Shown here: positions 24,893-31,667 of the stretch, piece by piece
Numbering within the stretch: position 1 is the stretch's first letter
Layout of the letters: each line of letters begins with the position of its first letter
Assembly (NCBI GenBank): GCA_016291435.1
Contig: JAEEXH010000017.1
Span: 1-42,840 of the forward strand
Direction of reading: 5' to 3'
Length of the DNA stretch: 42,840 bases
DNA from: Oscillospiraceae bacterium
GTDB taxonomy: Bacteria > Bacillota > Clostridia > Oscillospirales > Ruminococcaceae
Translations under genes and position numbers: made by a program
The notes under the pieces: model-generated
What the model was told of the DNA's origin: nothing
Database searches by the model: none
Seen by the model: only the letters and a program-made list of their open reading frames with translations

Positions 24893-26968
24893 ATGTTTGA
24901 TGAATTTGCCCCCGAATGGGAGGGCTTTGCCCGCGGAAAATGGACGACATCCGTCAATGTCCGCGATTTTATCCACCGCAACTACACGCCGTATGACGGC
25001 GACGAGAGCTTCCTTGAGGGCCCGACCGAAGCGACCAAAGCGCTCTGGGCACAGGTGATGGATCTGTCGCAGAAGGAGCGTGAGGCAGGCGGCGTCCTCG
25101 ATATGGACACCAAGATCGTCTCGACCATCACCTCGCACGGTCCCGGCTATCTCAACAAGGATCTTGAGCAGATCGTCGGCATCCAGACCGACAAGCCGTT
25201 CAAGCGGGCGCTCCAGCCCTTCGGCGGCATCCGTATGGCACAGAACGCCTGCCGCGAATACGGCTATGAGGTCGATCCGGAGGTCGTCAAGATCTTCACA
25301 AAATACCGCAAGACACACAATCAGGGCGTCTTCGATGCCTATACCCCCGAGATGCGCCTTGCCCGCAAGTCCGCGATTCTCACAGGTCTGCCGGATGCCT
25401 ACGGGCGCGGCAGAATCATCGGCGATTACCGCAGAGTCGCTCTCTACGGCGTCGATATGCTGATTGCTGACAAGGAGCAGCAGAAAGCGACCTCCTTTGT
25501 CCGCATGACCTCCGAGAACATCCGCCTGCGCGAGGAGCTCTCCGAGCAGATCCGCGCACTCGGCGAGCTCAAGGAGCTCGGGCAGATCTACGGGCTCGAT
25601 ATCTCCCGCCCGGCGAAGAACGCAAAGGAAGCAGTGCAGTGGCTCTATTTCGGCTACCTCGCTGCCGTCAAGGAGCAGAACGGCGCCGCCATGTCGCTCG
25701 GACGCACCTCGACCTTCCTCGATATCTTCATCCAGCGCGACCTCGACCGCGGTCTCATCACCGAATCACAGGCACAGGAGCTGATTGACCACTTCATCAT
25801 GAAGCTCAGAATGGTGAAATTCGCACGCACCCCGGAGTATAATTCGCTCTTCTCCGGCGACCCGACATGGGTCACGGAATCGATCGGCGGCGTGGGCGTT
25901 GACGGCAGACACATGGTGACGAAAAACTCCTTCCGCTATCTCAACACGCTCAACAATCTCGGCACTGCGCCCGAGCCCAACATGACCGTGCTGTGGTCGG
26001 TGCATCTGCCGATGAATTTCAAGCGCTTCTGCGCAAAAATGTCAATCCAGACCTCCTCGATCCAGTATGAGAACGATGACCTCATGCGTGAGACGCACGG
26101 CGACGATTACGCGATCGCCTGCTGCGTGTCCTCGATGGTCGTCGGCAAGGAGATGCAGTTCTTCGGCGCAAGAGCGAACCTCGCAAAATGTCTGCTCTAC
26201 GCGATCAACGGCGGCGTCGATGAGGTCATGAAGGTGCAGGTCGGTCCGAAATACCGCCCTGTCACCGGCGATTATCTCGACTATGACGATGTCATGGACA
26301 AGTATGACCAGATGATGGAATGGCTCGCGGGGCTCTATGTCAACACGCTGAACGTCATCCACTATATGCACGATAAATACAGCTATGAGCGGCTTCAGAT
26401 GGCACTGCATGACCGTGACGTCAAGCGCTATTTCGCAACCGGCATCGCAGGGCTCTCCGTTGTCGCAGACTCCCTGAGCGCGATCAAATACGCAAAGGTC
26501 AAGGTCATCCGCGATGAGAACGGCATCGTCACCGATTACGAGATCGAAGGCGATTTCCCGAAGTACGGCAACAACGACGACCGCGTCGATCAGATCGCTG
26601 TCAATATCGTGCGCAGCTTCATGTATAAGATCCGCAAGCATCACACCTACCGCCACTCCTTCCCGACGATGAGCATTCTGACAATTACCTCGAATGTTGT
26701 CTACGGCAAGAAGACAGGCAACACCCCGGACGGCAGAAAGCACGGCGTGCCGCTCGCACCGGGCGCAAACCCGATGCACGGCAGAGACACCCACGGCGCC
26801 GTGGCATCGCTCAGCTCTGTTGCAAAGCTGCCGTTCCGCCACGCACAGGACGGCATCTCCAACACCTTCTCGATTGTGCCGGATGCGCTCGGCAAGAACA
26901 CGCGGGTGTTCTCGGGCGAGCTGGATCTCGATGCACTGCGCGAGGAGGCAGAGCATGAATCCGAATGA
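24893..26968 (+). CDS. Pyruvate formate-lyase core, lacking the glycyl-radical domain
   Basis: 691 residues. PFL turns pyruvate and CoA into acetyl-CoA and formate. The body matches PflB throughout: the active-site cysteine pair Cys410-Cys411 in [22 protein letters not shown], and the late [16 protein letters not shown]. It stops where E. coli PflB continues into the last roughly 75 residues carrying the radical glycine. That missing part is encoded separately at 27179. The core ends in an extra acidic tail ([13 protein letters not shown]) and overlaps the next start by 14 bp. The gene lies 49 bp after the kinase; AAAGGAT precedes ATG 24893. The ends are clean and the next genes have good ribosome-binding sites, so I read this as a real split rather than a sequencing error. 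Confidence 0.93.
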   Translation: MFDEFAPEWEGFARGKWTTSVNVRDFIHRNYTPYDGDESFLEGPTEATKALWAQVMDLSQKEREAGGVLDMDTKIVSTITSHGPGYLNKDLEQIVGIQTDKPFKRALQPFGGIRMAQNACREYGYEVDPEVVKIFTKYRKTHNQGVFDAYTPEMRLARKSAILTGLPDAYGRGRIIGDYRRVALYGVDMLIADKEQQKATSFVRMTSENIRLREELSEQIRALGELKELGQIYGLDISRPAKNAKEAVQWLYFGYLAAVKEQNGAAMSLGRTSTFLDIFIQRDLDRGLITESQAQELIDHFIMKLRMVKFARTPEYNSLFSGDPTWVTESIGGVGVDGRHMVTKNSFRYLNTLNNLGTAPEPNMTVLWSVHLPMNFKRFCAKMSIQTSSIQYENDDLMRETHGDDYAIACCVSSMVVGKEMQFFGARANLAKCLLYAINGGVDEVMKVQVGPKYRPVTGDYLDYDDVMDKYDQMMEWLAGLYVNTLNVIHYMHDKYSYERLQMALHDRDVKRYFATGIAGLSVVADSLSAIKYAKVKVIRDENGIVTDYEIEGDFPKYGNNDDRVDQIAVNIVRSFMYKIRKHHTYRHSFPTMSILTITSNVVYGKKTGNTPDGRKHGVPLAPGANPMHGRDTHGAVASLSSVAKLPFRHAQDGISNTFSIVPDALGKNTRVFSGELDLDALREEAEHESE

Positions 26969-27179
26969 AGCCCTTTCCCCGGAGGAGATGTCGCCGGAGG
27001 AGCTCTCTGCGCTGATCGACAGCCTGATGGCTTCCGGCACACAGCATCTGAATCTCACGGCGGGCGACACGATGCAGGTTGAGACGCTCAGCAGCACGGA
27101 CTGCTGCAAGGGCGGCGCCTGCGCGATTCCGACGCTCGGTGAGGGCGCCGATCTCGAAGAAGAAACGGAGGAATTCTAA
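26955..27179 (+). CDS. Small Cys-containing protein between PFL core and radical domain
   Basis: 74 residues. GAGGAGG lies 6 nt before ATG 26955, inside the end of the PFL core gene, and the stop overlaps the next ATG (TAATG). The N-terminal half has Pro/Glu-rich SPEE repeats. Residues 18-34 ([17 protein letters not shown]) resemble the start of the following glycyl-radical domain ([19 protein letters not shown]), so it looks like a diverged partial copy of that domain. The RVSGY radical site is absent. Instead there is a cysteine cluster, Cys50, Cys51 and Cys56 in [13 protein letters not shown], and an acidic tail. It could be an assembly factor, adaptor or metal-binding partner of the split enzyme. 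No known family recognised. Confidence 0.8.
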   Translation: MNPNEALSPEEMSPEELSALIDSLMASGTQHLNLTAGDTMQVETLSSTDCCKGGACAIPTLGEGADLEEETEEF

Positions 27180-27418
27180 TGGCAACGGAACAGCAGATCG
27201 AGAATCTGGTGGAGCTGCTGGACGGCTATGCGTCCAAGGGCGGGCATCACCTCAATGTCAACGTATTTACACGCGAAACACTGCTTGACGCACAGGAGCA
27301 CCCGGAGAAGTATCCGCAGCTGACCGTGCGCGTCTCGGGCTACGCTGTGAACTTCACAAAGCTGACCCGCGAGCAGCAGAACGATGTCATCTCGCGCACC
27401 TTCCACGAGAGCATCTGA
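27179..27418 (+). CDS. Stand-alone glycyl-radical domain of pyruvate formate-lyase (GrcA/YfiD-like)
   Basis: 79 residues. It matches the C-terminal part of PflB and E. coli Grc[18 protein letters not shown], then [19 protein letters not shown] with the radical Gly54, then [18 protein letters not shown]. An activating enzyme would put the radical on Gly54, which passes it to the cysteine pair in the core. GGAGG lies 7 nt before ATG 27179, which overlaps the previous stop. In E. coli GrcA replaces an oxygen-cleaved end of an intact PFL. Here the core has no radical domain of its own, so this subunit should be essential. The activase gene (pflA) is not in the window. Confidence 0.93.
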   Translation: MATEQQIENLVELLDGYASKGGHHLNVNVFTRETLLDAQEHPEKYPQLTVRVSGYAVNFTKLTREQQNDVISRTFHESI

Positions 27419-27430
27419 TTCTCATGATGC

Positions 27431-27467
27431 AAAAGCGCGCCGGAGCATAAAAACTCCGGCGCGTTTG
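27431..27467. terminator. Bidirectional terminator between fermentation operon and cotJ operon
   Basis: CGCGCCGGAG pairs with CTCCGGCGCG (10 bp) around an A-rich loop, with AAAA before and TTT after. Confidence 0.85.
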
Positions 27468-28115
27468 TTATCTTCTGCGGCGGCGCGGGGCGCGCTGCAT
27501 CTCAGCGGCATCAAACGAGGGATTGAGCGCATAGGGGTCATCGGGATACGGCGAATTGCGGCTGATGTGATCCTGCAAAATGCGGAGTGCTTCGCCGAAA
27601 CGCTGATAATGCACGATCTCACGCTCCCTGAGGAAACGGATAATATCGCGCACATCCGGGTCATCGTTCAGGCGCAGGATGTTGTCATAGGTTGTGCGGG
27701 CTTTCTGCTCTGCGGCAAGATCCTCATTGAGATCGGCGAGCGCATCTCCGAGCGACTGGAAGGTCTCCGCGGAAAACGGCACACCCGAAGCATTCGCCGG
27801 ATAGACGCCGGTCGTATGATCGACGAAATAATCGGCAAAGCCCTGCTCCTCAAGCTGCGCGGCACTGAGCCCCTTCGTGAGCTGCGTCATGATCGACGCG
27901 ATCATCTCCATGTGGCTGAGTTCTTCCGTGCCGATATCCGTAAGGGTCGCCGAGAGCTCCCGGAGCGGCATGGCATAGCGCTGATTCAGATAGCGCATGG
28001 AGGCGCCGAGCTCACCGTTTGGGCCGCCGAGCTGCGTCGAAATCATCTTCGCGAGCCTTGCGTTCGGCTGCGCGATCTTCACAGGATACTGCAAAAACTT
28101 CTCGTACTGAAACAC
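27468..28115 (-). CDS. cotJC: Spore coat CotJC / manganese catalase family protein
   Basis: 215 residues from GTG 28115 (AAGGAGG 9 nt upstream), beginning VFQYEKFLQYPVKI like other CotJC proteins; an upstream extension to 28232 is Arg-rich and unlikely. The ferritin-like manganese catalase fold is shown by GELGASMRYLNQRYAMP, the metal ligands in TEELSHMEM, a second Glu set in NEDLAAEQKAR, and EREIVHYQRF. It may break down hydrogen peroxide in the spore coat or, in non-sporulating relatives, in the cell. It ends in a basic RRRRR tail. Last gene of cotJABC, starting 1 bp after the cotJB stop. Confidence 0.92.
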   Translation of the reverse strand: MFQYEKFLQYPVKIAQPNARLAKMISTQLGGPNGELGASMRYLNQRYAMPLRELSATLTDIGTEELSHMEMIASIMTQLTKGLSAAQLEEQGFADYFVDHTTGVYPANASGVPFSAETFQSLGDALADLNEDLAAEQKARTTYDNILRLNDDPDVRDIIRFLREREIVHYQRFGEALRILQDHISRNSPYPDDPYALNPSFDAAEMQRAPRRRRR

Positions 28116-28116
28116 C

Positions 28117-28395
28117 TCAGTTCGCCTCCTTTTCCCACGGGAACGGCGTGTTGCTCCACGCTGCCCAGCCCTCTGCACCGCCGACCTGCTTCTTGCAGAG
28201 CGCACCGAAGCGTGCGGCATAGGCATCTGCATACTGCTGATACATGTCGCGGTGCATCATGAAGCGGCTGAGTGCTTCCTTGTCGGTCGGGTGCGTGTCG
28301 AGGTAGAGCGCGAGATCCTGCATCATAAAGCTGCACTGCTGCACAAGCCGCAGCAGATCATCCCTTTCCATTGTATCCAAAGACTGCTCGGGCAT
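28117..28395 (-). CDS. cotJB: Spore coat protein CotJB
   Basis: 92 residues. CotJB partners CotJC in the coat. Family-like features are LLRLVQQCSFMMQDLALYLDTH near the N-terminus, ALSRF, and the C-terminal WAAWSNTPFPWE. AAGGAGG lies 8 nt before ATG 28395; a second in-frame ATG eight codons in is a less likely start. It overlaps cotJA by 38 bp and is followed at once by cotJC, so the three are translationally linked. In Bacillus the operon depends on sporulation sigma-E. Confidence 0.9.
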   Translation of the reverse strand: MPEQSLDTMERDDLLRLVQQCSFMMQDLALYLDTHPTDKEALSRFMMHRDMYQQYADAYAARFGALCKKQVGGAEGWAAWSNTPFPWEKEAN

Positions 28396-28582
28396 CCTGC
28401 ACGCCTCCTTTCTCCATCATAAACGGCATCACCAGCGAGGGGAACGCTGTCCCTGCGCAGAGTGCATCTTTGGGAGCCATCGGCTCCTCCCATGTCTGAT
28501 ACGGCACATAGCCCATCGCAAGCGAAAGCCGCGCGGGGAAGACGCCCTGCGGCGCTGCCGGTGCCGTCATGTTTTCCAGCAT
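28358..28582 (-). CDS. cotJA: Spore coat associated protein CotJA
   Basis: 74 residues from ATG 28582 (AAAGGAG 7 nt upstream). The family core is LAMGYVPYQTWEEPM followed by DALCAGTAFPSLVMPF. The C-terminus overlaps cotJB. About 70 nt upstream on minus lies GCATATACT, which faintly resembles a sigma-E -10 box, but I cannot pair it with a -35 box. Confidence 0.88.
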   Translation of the reverse strand: MLENMTAPAAPQGVFPARLSLAMGYVPYQTWEEPMAPKDALCAGTAFPSLVMPFMMEKGGVQDARAVFGYNGKG

Positions 28583-28676
28583 GTGATCGCTCCTTTCTGC
28601 TGACATGTGCGGGCGCTTGCCCTGCACAGTGCAGTATATGCGAAAGGGTGCCGCTTCGACACAGTGAGACAGAAAA

Positions 28677-28703
28677 CGCCCCGATGCGTGCTGCACCGGA
28701 GCG
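28677..28703 (-). terminator. Terminator of the small ORF at 28716
   Basis: On minus, CGCTCCGGTGC pairs with GCATCGGGGCG (11 bp with two wobbles), followed by TTTTC, 13 bp after the stop. Confidence 0.65.
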
Positions 28704-28715
28704 GCTCTCTTCGAT

Positions 28716-28874
28716 TCACTTTCTGTCCATTGTCAGCTCACTGTCGATTTCCGATATACGGGAATACACTTCTGCGATTCTGTCCCGGAGCGGCTTGATC
28801 TCCTGCTTGATAAAATCCGTTCCGTCACACATATCACAGATCAGTTTTTTTATTGCTTTACATCCTCCGTACAC
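28716..28874 (-). CDS. Probable small protein, start uncertain
   Basis: The frame from GTG 28874 or ATG 28832 to TGA 28716 encodes 52 or 38 residues, ending in a charged, heptad-like helix (DFIKQEIKPLRDRIAEVYSR, then ISEIDSELTMDRK) and including two cysteines near CDMCDGTD. A good promoter (28931-28959) and a terminator bracket it exactly. GGAGG at 28868-28864 is well placed for a start around 28853, but the in-frame codon there is ATA, so a rare start is possible. GTG 28874 and ATG 28832 both lack a ribosome-binding site. No family recognised; it could be a coiled-coil regulator or sporulation peptide of the Spo0E-like size class, which is speculation. Confidence 0.5.
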   Translation of the reverse strand: MYGGCKAIKKLICDMCDGTDFIKQEIKPLRDRIAEVYSRISEIDSELTMDRK

Positions 28875-28930
28875 TGCGCGTGCAGATAAAAGGTATTCGT
28901 TTTCACAGAACGGCCTTCTATTTTGTTTTT

Positions 28931-28959
28931 ATTATAGTATAATCTGCGCGATTTGTCAG
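28931..28959 (-). promoter_or_regulatory. Promoter of the small ORF at 28716
   Basis: On minus: CTGACA (28959-28954), 17-bp spacer, TATAAT (28936-28931). Points away from rnpB. Confidence 0.75.
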
Positions 28960-28988
28960 CATCAGCAGCGGAGAGGGGCGTCTTGTTC

Positions 28989-29017
28989 TTGACAAATTTC
29001 CCGTCCTATGGTAAAAT
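28989..29017 (+). promoter_or_regulatory. rnpB promoter
   Basis: TTGACA at 28989-28994, 17-bp spacer, TAAAAT at 29012-29017; start near 29024. Confidence 0.88.
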
Positions 29018-29023
29018 AGTAGC

Positions 29024-29394
29024 CGTGAGCAGACTGTGCAGCCGCGGAAGCGATCTAGCTTACGAGGAAAGTCCGGGCATCACAGAGCGGGATAGCTGCT
29101 AACAGCAGCCGGAGGCGACTCTAGGGCAAGTGCAACAGAAACAGACTGCCGTGCATCTGCGCGGCGATGGTGGAAAGGCGGGGTAAGAGCCCACCGGAGC
29201 GCATGAGAATGCGCTGCCGTGTAAACCCTATCCGATGCAACGCTGATTGGTGCGTGCAGCCGAAACATCTGCTCGGTGGGCTGCATGGCATAAGCGGCTT
29301 GAGCACACCGGCGACGGTGTGCCTAGATAAATGGCTGCAACCGCTCACCCTTCGCGGTGAGCCTTACAGAACCCGGCTTACAGGTCTGGTCACA
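29024..29394 (+). ncRNA. rnpB: RNase P RNA
   Basis: The catalytic RNA of RNase P, which trims tRNA 5' ends. Conserved core pieces are present: GAGGAAAGTCCGGGC near 29062, ACTCTAGGGCAAGTGCAACAG in the core, GTAAACCC near 29220, and ACAGAACCCGGCTTAC near the 3' end. The outer P1 helix can form between 29025-29034 and 29384-29393 with one mismatch, which sets the ends. A terminator follows. No protein is likely here although frames stay open. Confidence 0.95.
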
Positions 29395-29402
29395 TTCGGA
29401 AT

Positions 29403-29431
29403 GCCGATGCGTTCTAAGCGCATCGGCTTTT
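29403..29431 (+). terminator. rnpB terminator
   Basis: GCCGATGCG pairs with CGCATCGGC (9 bp, 7-nt loop) followed by TTTTC. Confidence 0.85.
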
Positions 29432-29460
29432 CAGAATTTTCCGAAAGGATCTTGTTTTCC

Positions 29461-30078
29461 ATGTCTAAAAATCTGTTGATCGTTCTCATCACTGTGATGG
29501 CTGTCGTCCTGCTGATCGGAGGCCTGAGCCTCTGGAAAAGCAGCAGCAGCGACGAATCCTCCGCGGACAGCACTGCGGTCATGACCGATGTGATTATCGT
29601 CCCTTCAGAGATGCCGAAGCGTATCTCCTTTGAACTGCCGCCCGGCTTTACGGAGCGGAGCTCTGAGGCATACGATAAATATTATGTGCGCGATGACGCA
29701 TCCGTCATCGTCACAGGCGAGGAAATGGTCATCAAGGGCATCCGGCTCGATGAATATGTCGAAACTGTCAGGAGCCAGTATGCACAGACCGCAGACGAAT
29801 TCTCGCTGATCAGCGAGCAGACAATCGCGCTCCGCAGCGGAGTGGACTGCACTGTGCTCGAATTCACCTACGCGATCGTCGGCGAGGATGTGCACCAGGT
29901 CATGCAGTGCATCACCGCTGTGATCGTGAAGGATAACCGCGCCTATCTCGTCACCTGCAAGAGCAAGCGGGAAAACATCCAGGTTTACCGCGCCGCGTTC
30001 CTGCGCATGATCGAAAGCATCACGATCGCAGACAGCGACAGCGAGCCCGCGGTCTCCACGGAAACCCGGCTCTCCTGA
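29461..30078 (+). CDS. Membrane-anchored PsbP/DcrB-like protein
   Basis: 205 residues from ATG 29461 (GAAAGGA about 13 nt upstream). One N-terminal membrane segment (about 4-24) is followed by a Ser/Asp-rich linker and an extracytoplasmic alpha/beta domain (about 50-190). Segments such as ISFELPPGFTERSSEAYDKY and VIVKDNRAYLVTCKS, then FLRMIESI at the end, resemble the PsbP/DcrB (Mog1-like) fold seen in many small surface proteins. The function of this group in Bacillota is unknown. It follows rnpB by about 30 bp past the terminator; no separate promoter is clear, so read-through is possible. Confidence 0.7.
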   Translation: MSKNLLIVLITVMAVVLLIGGLSLWKSSSSDESSADSTAVMTDVIIVPSEMPKRISFELPPGFTERSSEAYDKYYVRDDASVIVTGEEMVIKGIRLDEYVETVRSQYAQTADEFSLISEQTIALRSGVDCTVLEFTYAIVGEDVHQVMQCITAVIVKDNRAYLVTCKSKRENIQVYRAAFLRMIESITIADSDSEPAVSTETRLS

Positions 30079-30161
30079 TCTCTCTGCACAGATATTGTCA
30101 ATCATACCAGAAATGCGGTGCGAATTTCGGTAAACTGCACAAATCAGGCAGAGCAAAACGC

Positions 30162-30187
30162 ACGAAATCAACAATCTTTCGTTTTTT
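30162..30187 (+). terminator. Weak terminator after the 29461 gene
   Basis: ACGAAA pairs with TTTCGT (6 bp) followed by TTTTTC, 84 bp past the stop. Confidence 0.45.
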
Positions 30188-30200
30188 CGCAAAAAGGGAT

Positions 30201-30229
30201 TTGACAAATCTGCTGTTTTCGGGTATAAT
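30201..30229 (+). promoter_or_regulatory. Promoter of the MinD-like gene
   Basis: TTGACA at 30201-30206, 17-bp spacer, TATAAT at 30224-30229; start near 30236, leaving a leader of about 170 nt. Confidence 0.88.
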
Positions 30230-30235
30230 ATAAGC

Positions 30236-30405
30236 AGTATCTTTGCCGCAGTGCGGGCTGCCGGAGTGCGCCCTTTTCAGGCAGGGAGCAACAATTACAA
30301 TCTACCTGCGGTCCGTCCCGTTTTCTGCGTACAGCAGCTGCGGTGCGGAAGCAGCGCTGCCCGCCCGCTCAAGTGAGCAGGGCAGTGTCGAAAGGGGTTA
30401 TACTT
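30236..30405 (+). promoter_or_regulatory. Long structured 5' leader of the MinD-like gene
   Basis: About 170 nt of untranslated leader. The last hairpin (30357-30385: CTGCCC...GGGCAG with an inner GCTC/GAGC stem) ends 5 nt before the GAAAGGGG ribosome-binding site. No riboswitch class recognised. Confidence 0.4.
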
Positions 30406-31146
30406 ATGTCTAAAATGATAGCCGTCACCTCCGGAAAGGGCGGTACCGGTAAATCCTCCATCTGCGCCGGTCTCGGCTATACCCTCGCAAAACAGGGCAG
30501 CCGCACACTCATCATCGAGCTCGACTTCGGTCTCCGCTGCATCGACATCATCTTCGGCATGACCGGGCAGATCAAATATGACCTGAGCGATGTGCTTGAG
30601 GGCAAGATCTCCGCGCTCGATGCCGTCACCAGAGTCCCGATGGCAAGCAACCTCTTCGTGCTCTGTGCGCCGAAGAACCCGTTTACCACCGTCACCGTCG
30701 AGCAGATCATCGGCATCTGCCGCTCTGTGCGTAAATATTACGATTATATTATCATCGACACCGGCGCAGGCATCAATAACCATGTCTTCGATATCGTCGA
30801 GCAGGCAAACCTCATCCTCGTTGTCACCACGCCGGATCCGATCTGCGTGCGTGATGCGCAGATGATGTCCGATGAGTTCTATGCCCGCGGCAACCGCCGC
30901 CAGAGACTGATCATCAACAAGGTCAGCAAGAAGGCGATCGGCGCAGAGCTCGTCCGCGACCTCGATGAGATCATCGACACGATCGGCGTGCAGCTGATCG
31001 GTGTTGTGCCGGATGACTATGATCTGGTCATTGCAACCGGCAAAGGCGAACCGATCCCCTCTACCGCGCCGTCGCTGGCTGCGTTCGACGCGATCTCCAA
31101 GCGTCTCCGCGGCGAGGATGCTCCGCTGACTGTCAAGATCGGCTGA
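30406..31146 (+). CDS. MinD/ParA-family P-loop ATPase
   Basis: 246 residues. The deviant Walker A motif GKGGTGKSS (10-18) follows MIAVTS, with ELDFGLRCIDIIFGM as the switch I-like region, IIIDTGAGIN as Walker B and LIINKVSKK later, as in MinD. MinD positions the division septum by membrane-cycling with MinC. Here no minC, minE or divIVA is beside it, and the C-terminus (KRLRGEDAPLTVKIG) lacks an obvious amphipathic membrane helix. It may therefore be a MinD-like orphan with another cargo. ATG 30406 follows GAAAGGGG. MgsA and HisS genes lie downstream. Confidence 0.85.
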   Translation: MSKMIAVTSGKGGTGKSSICAGLGYTLAKQGSRTLIIELDFGLRCIDIIFGMTGQIKYDLSDVLEGKISALDAVTRVPMASNLFVLCAPKNPFTTVTVEQIIGICRSVRKYYDYIIIDTGAGINNHVFDIVEQANLILVVTTPDPICVRDAQMMSDEFYARGNRRQRLIINKVSKKAIGAELVRDLDEIIDTIGVQLIGVVPDDYDLVIATGKGEPIPSTAPSLAAFDAISKRLRGEDAPLTVKIG

Positions 31147-31206
31147 CGCACCCGCGGCAATACAGATGGATCACAGAGAAATATACAGCGAAAGGATGGA
31201 TTTGAA

Positions 31207-31611
31207 ATGACTATCGCTTTGATCGCGCATGACGCGAAAAAGGAATTGATGATTCAGTTTTGCACGGCGTATTCCGCAATTCTCAGCCGACATACACTGT
31301 GTGCAACAGGCACGACCGGCAAGCAGGTCTCGGAGGCAACAGGACTCCCGATCAAGCGCTTTCTGAGCGGCTCGCAGGGCGGCGGACAGGAAATCTCCGC
31401 ACGCATCTCCTGCGATGAGATTGACGTTCTGCTGTTCTTCCGCGATCCGATCAATCCGAAGGCAAGCGAGCCGAATGACATGAATCTGCTCCGCCTTTGC
31501 GATGTGCACAATGTGCCGGTTGCAACCAATATTGCAACTGCTGAGGCATTGATTCTTGCACTGGAGCGCGGCGATCTCGACTGGCGTGAGATCGGCAACC
31601 CGCAGATGTAA
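31207..31611 (+). CDS. mgsA: Methylglyoxal synthase family protein with altered active site
   Basis: 134 residues. MgsA turns dihydroxyacetone phosphate into methylglyoxal, a bypass of lower glycolysis. Family segments are present: ALIAHDAKK (His8-Asp9), [14 protein letters not shown] for phosphate binding, [12 protein letters not shown] (Asp80) and [13 protein letters not shown]. In E. coli MgsA the catalytic base Asp71 sits in SGPMGGDQQ. Here the same site reads SGSQGGGQE, with Gly60 in its place, and the residue matching His98 is also changed. It may be inactive, use another base, or bind a different ligand. AAAGGATGG precedes ATG 31207; it probably shares the MinD transcript. Confidence 0.85.
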   Translation: MTIALIAHDAKKELMIQFCTAYSAILSRHTLCATGTTGKQVSEATGLPIKRFLSGSQGGGQEISARISCDEIDVLLFFRDPINPKASEPNDMNLLRLCDVHNVPVATNIATAEALILALERGDLDWREIGNPQM

Positions 31612-31620
31612 CAGTTCATT

Positions 31621-31649
31621 GCCCCTTGGCATTACCAAGGGGCGATTTT
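31621..31649 (+). terminator. Terminator between mgsA and hisS
   Basis: GCCCCTTGG pairs with CCAAGGGGC (9 bp, 4-nt loop), followed by GATTTTC, 9 bp after the mgsA stop. It could be partial, since no hisS promoter is obvious. Confidence 0.7.
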
Positions 31650-31667
31650 CATGAAAGGATAAAGACT

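Noticed and set aside
26955-27179. PFL split caused by a simple frameshift
   Set aside because: Core and radical domain are in the same frame, but the stretch between is read in another frame with its own ribosome-binding site, and alignment with PflB shows nothing missing, so a single indel cannot restore a normal PFL.
28462-28992. 176-codon open frame on plus over cotJA and upstream
   Set aside because: Opposite to cotJA and the small minus ORF; no ribosome-binding site; Ser/Cys-rich composition without family.
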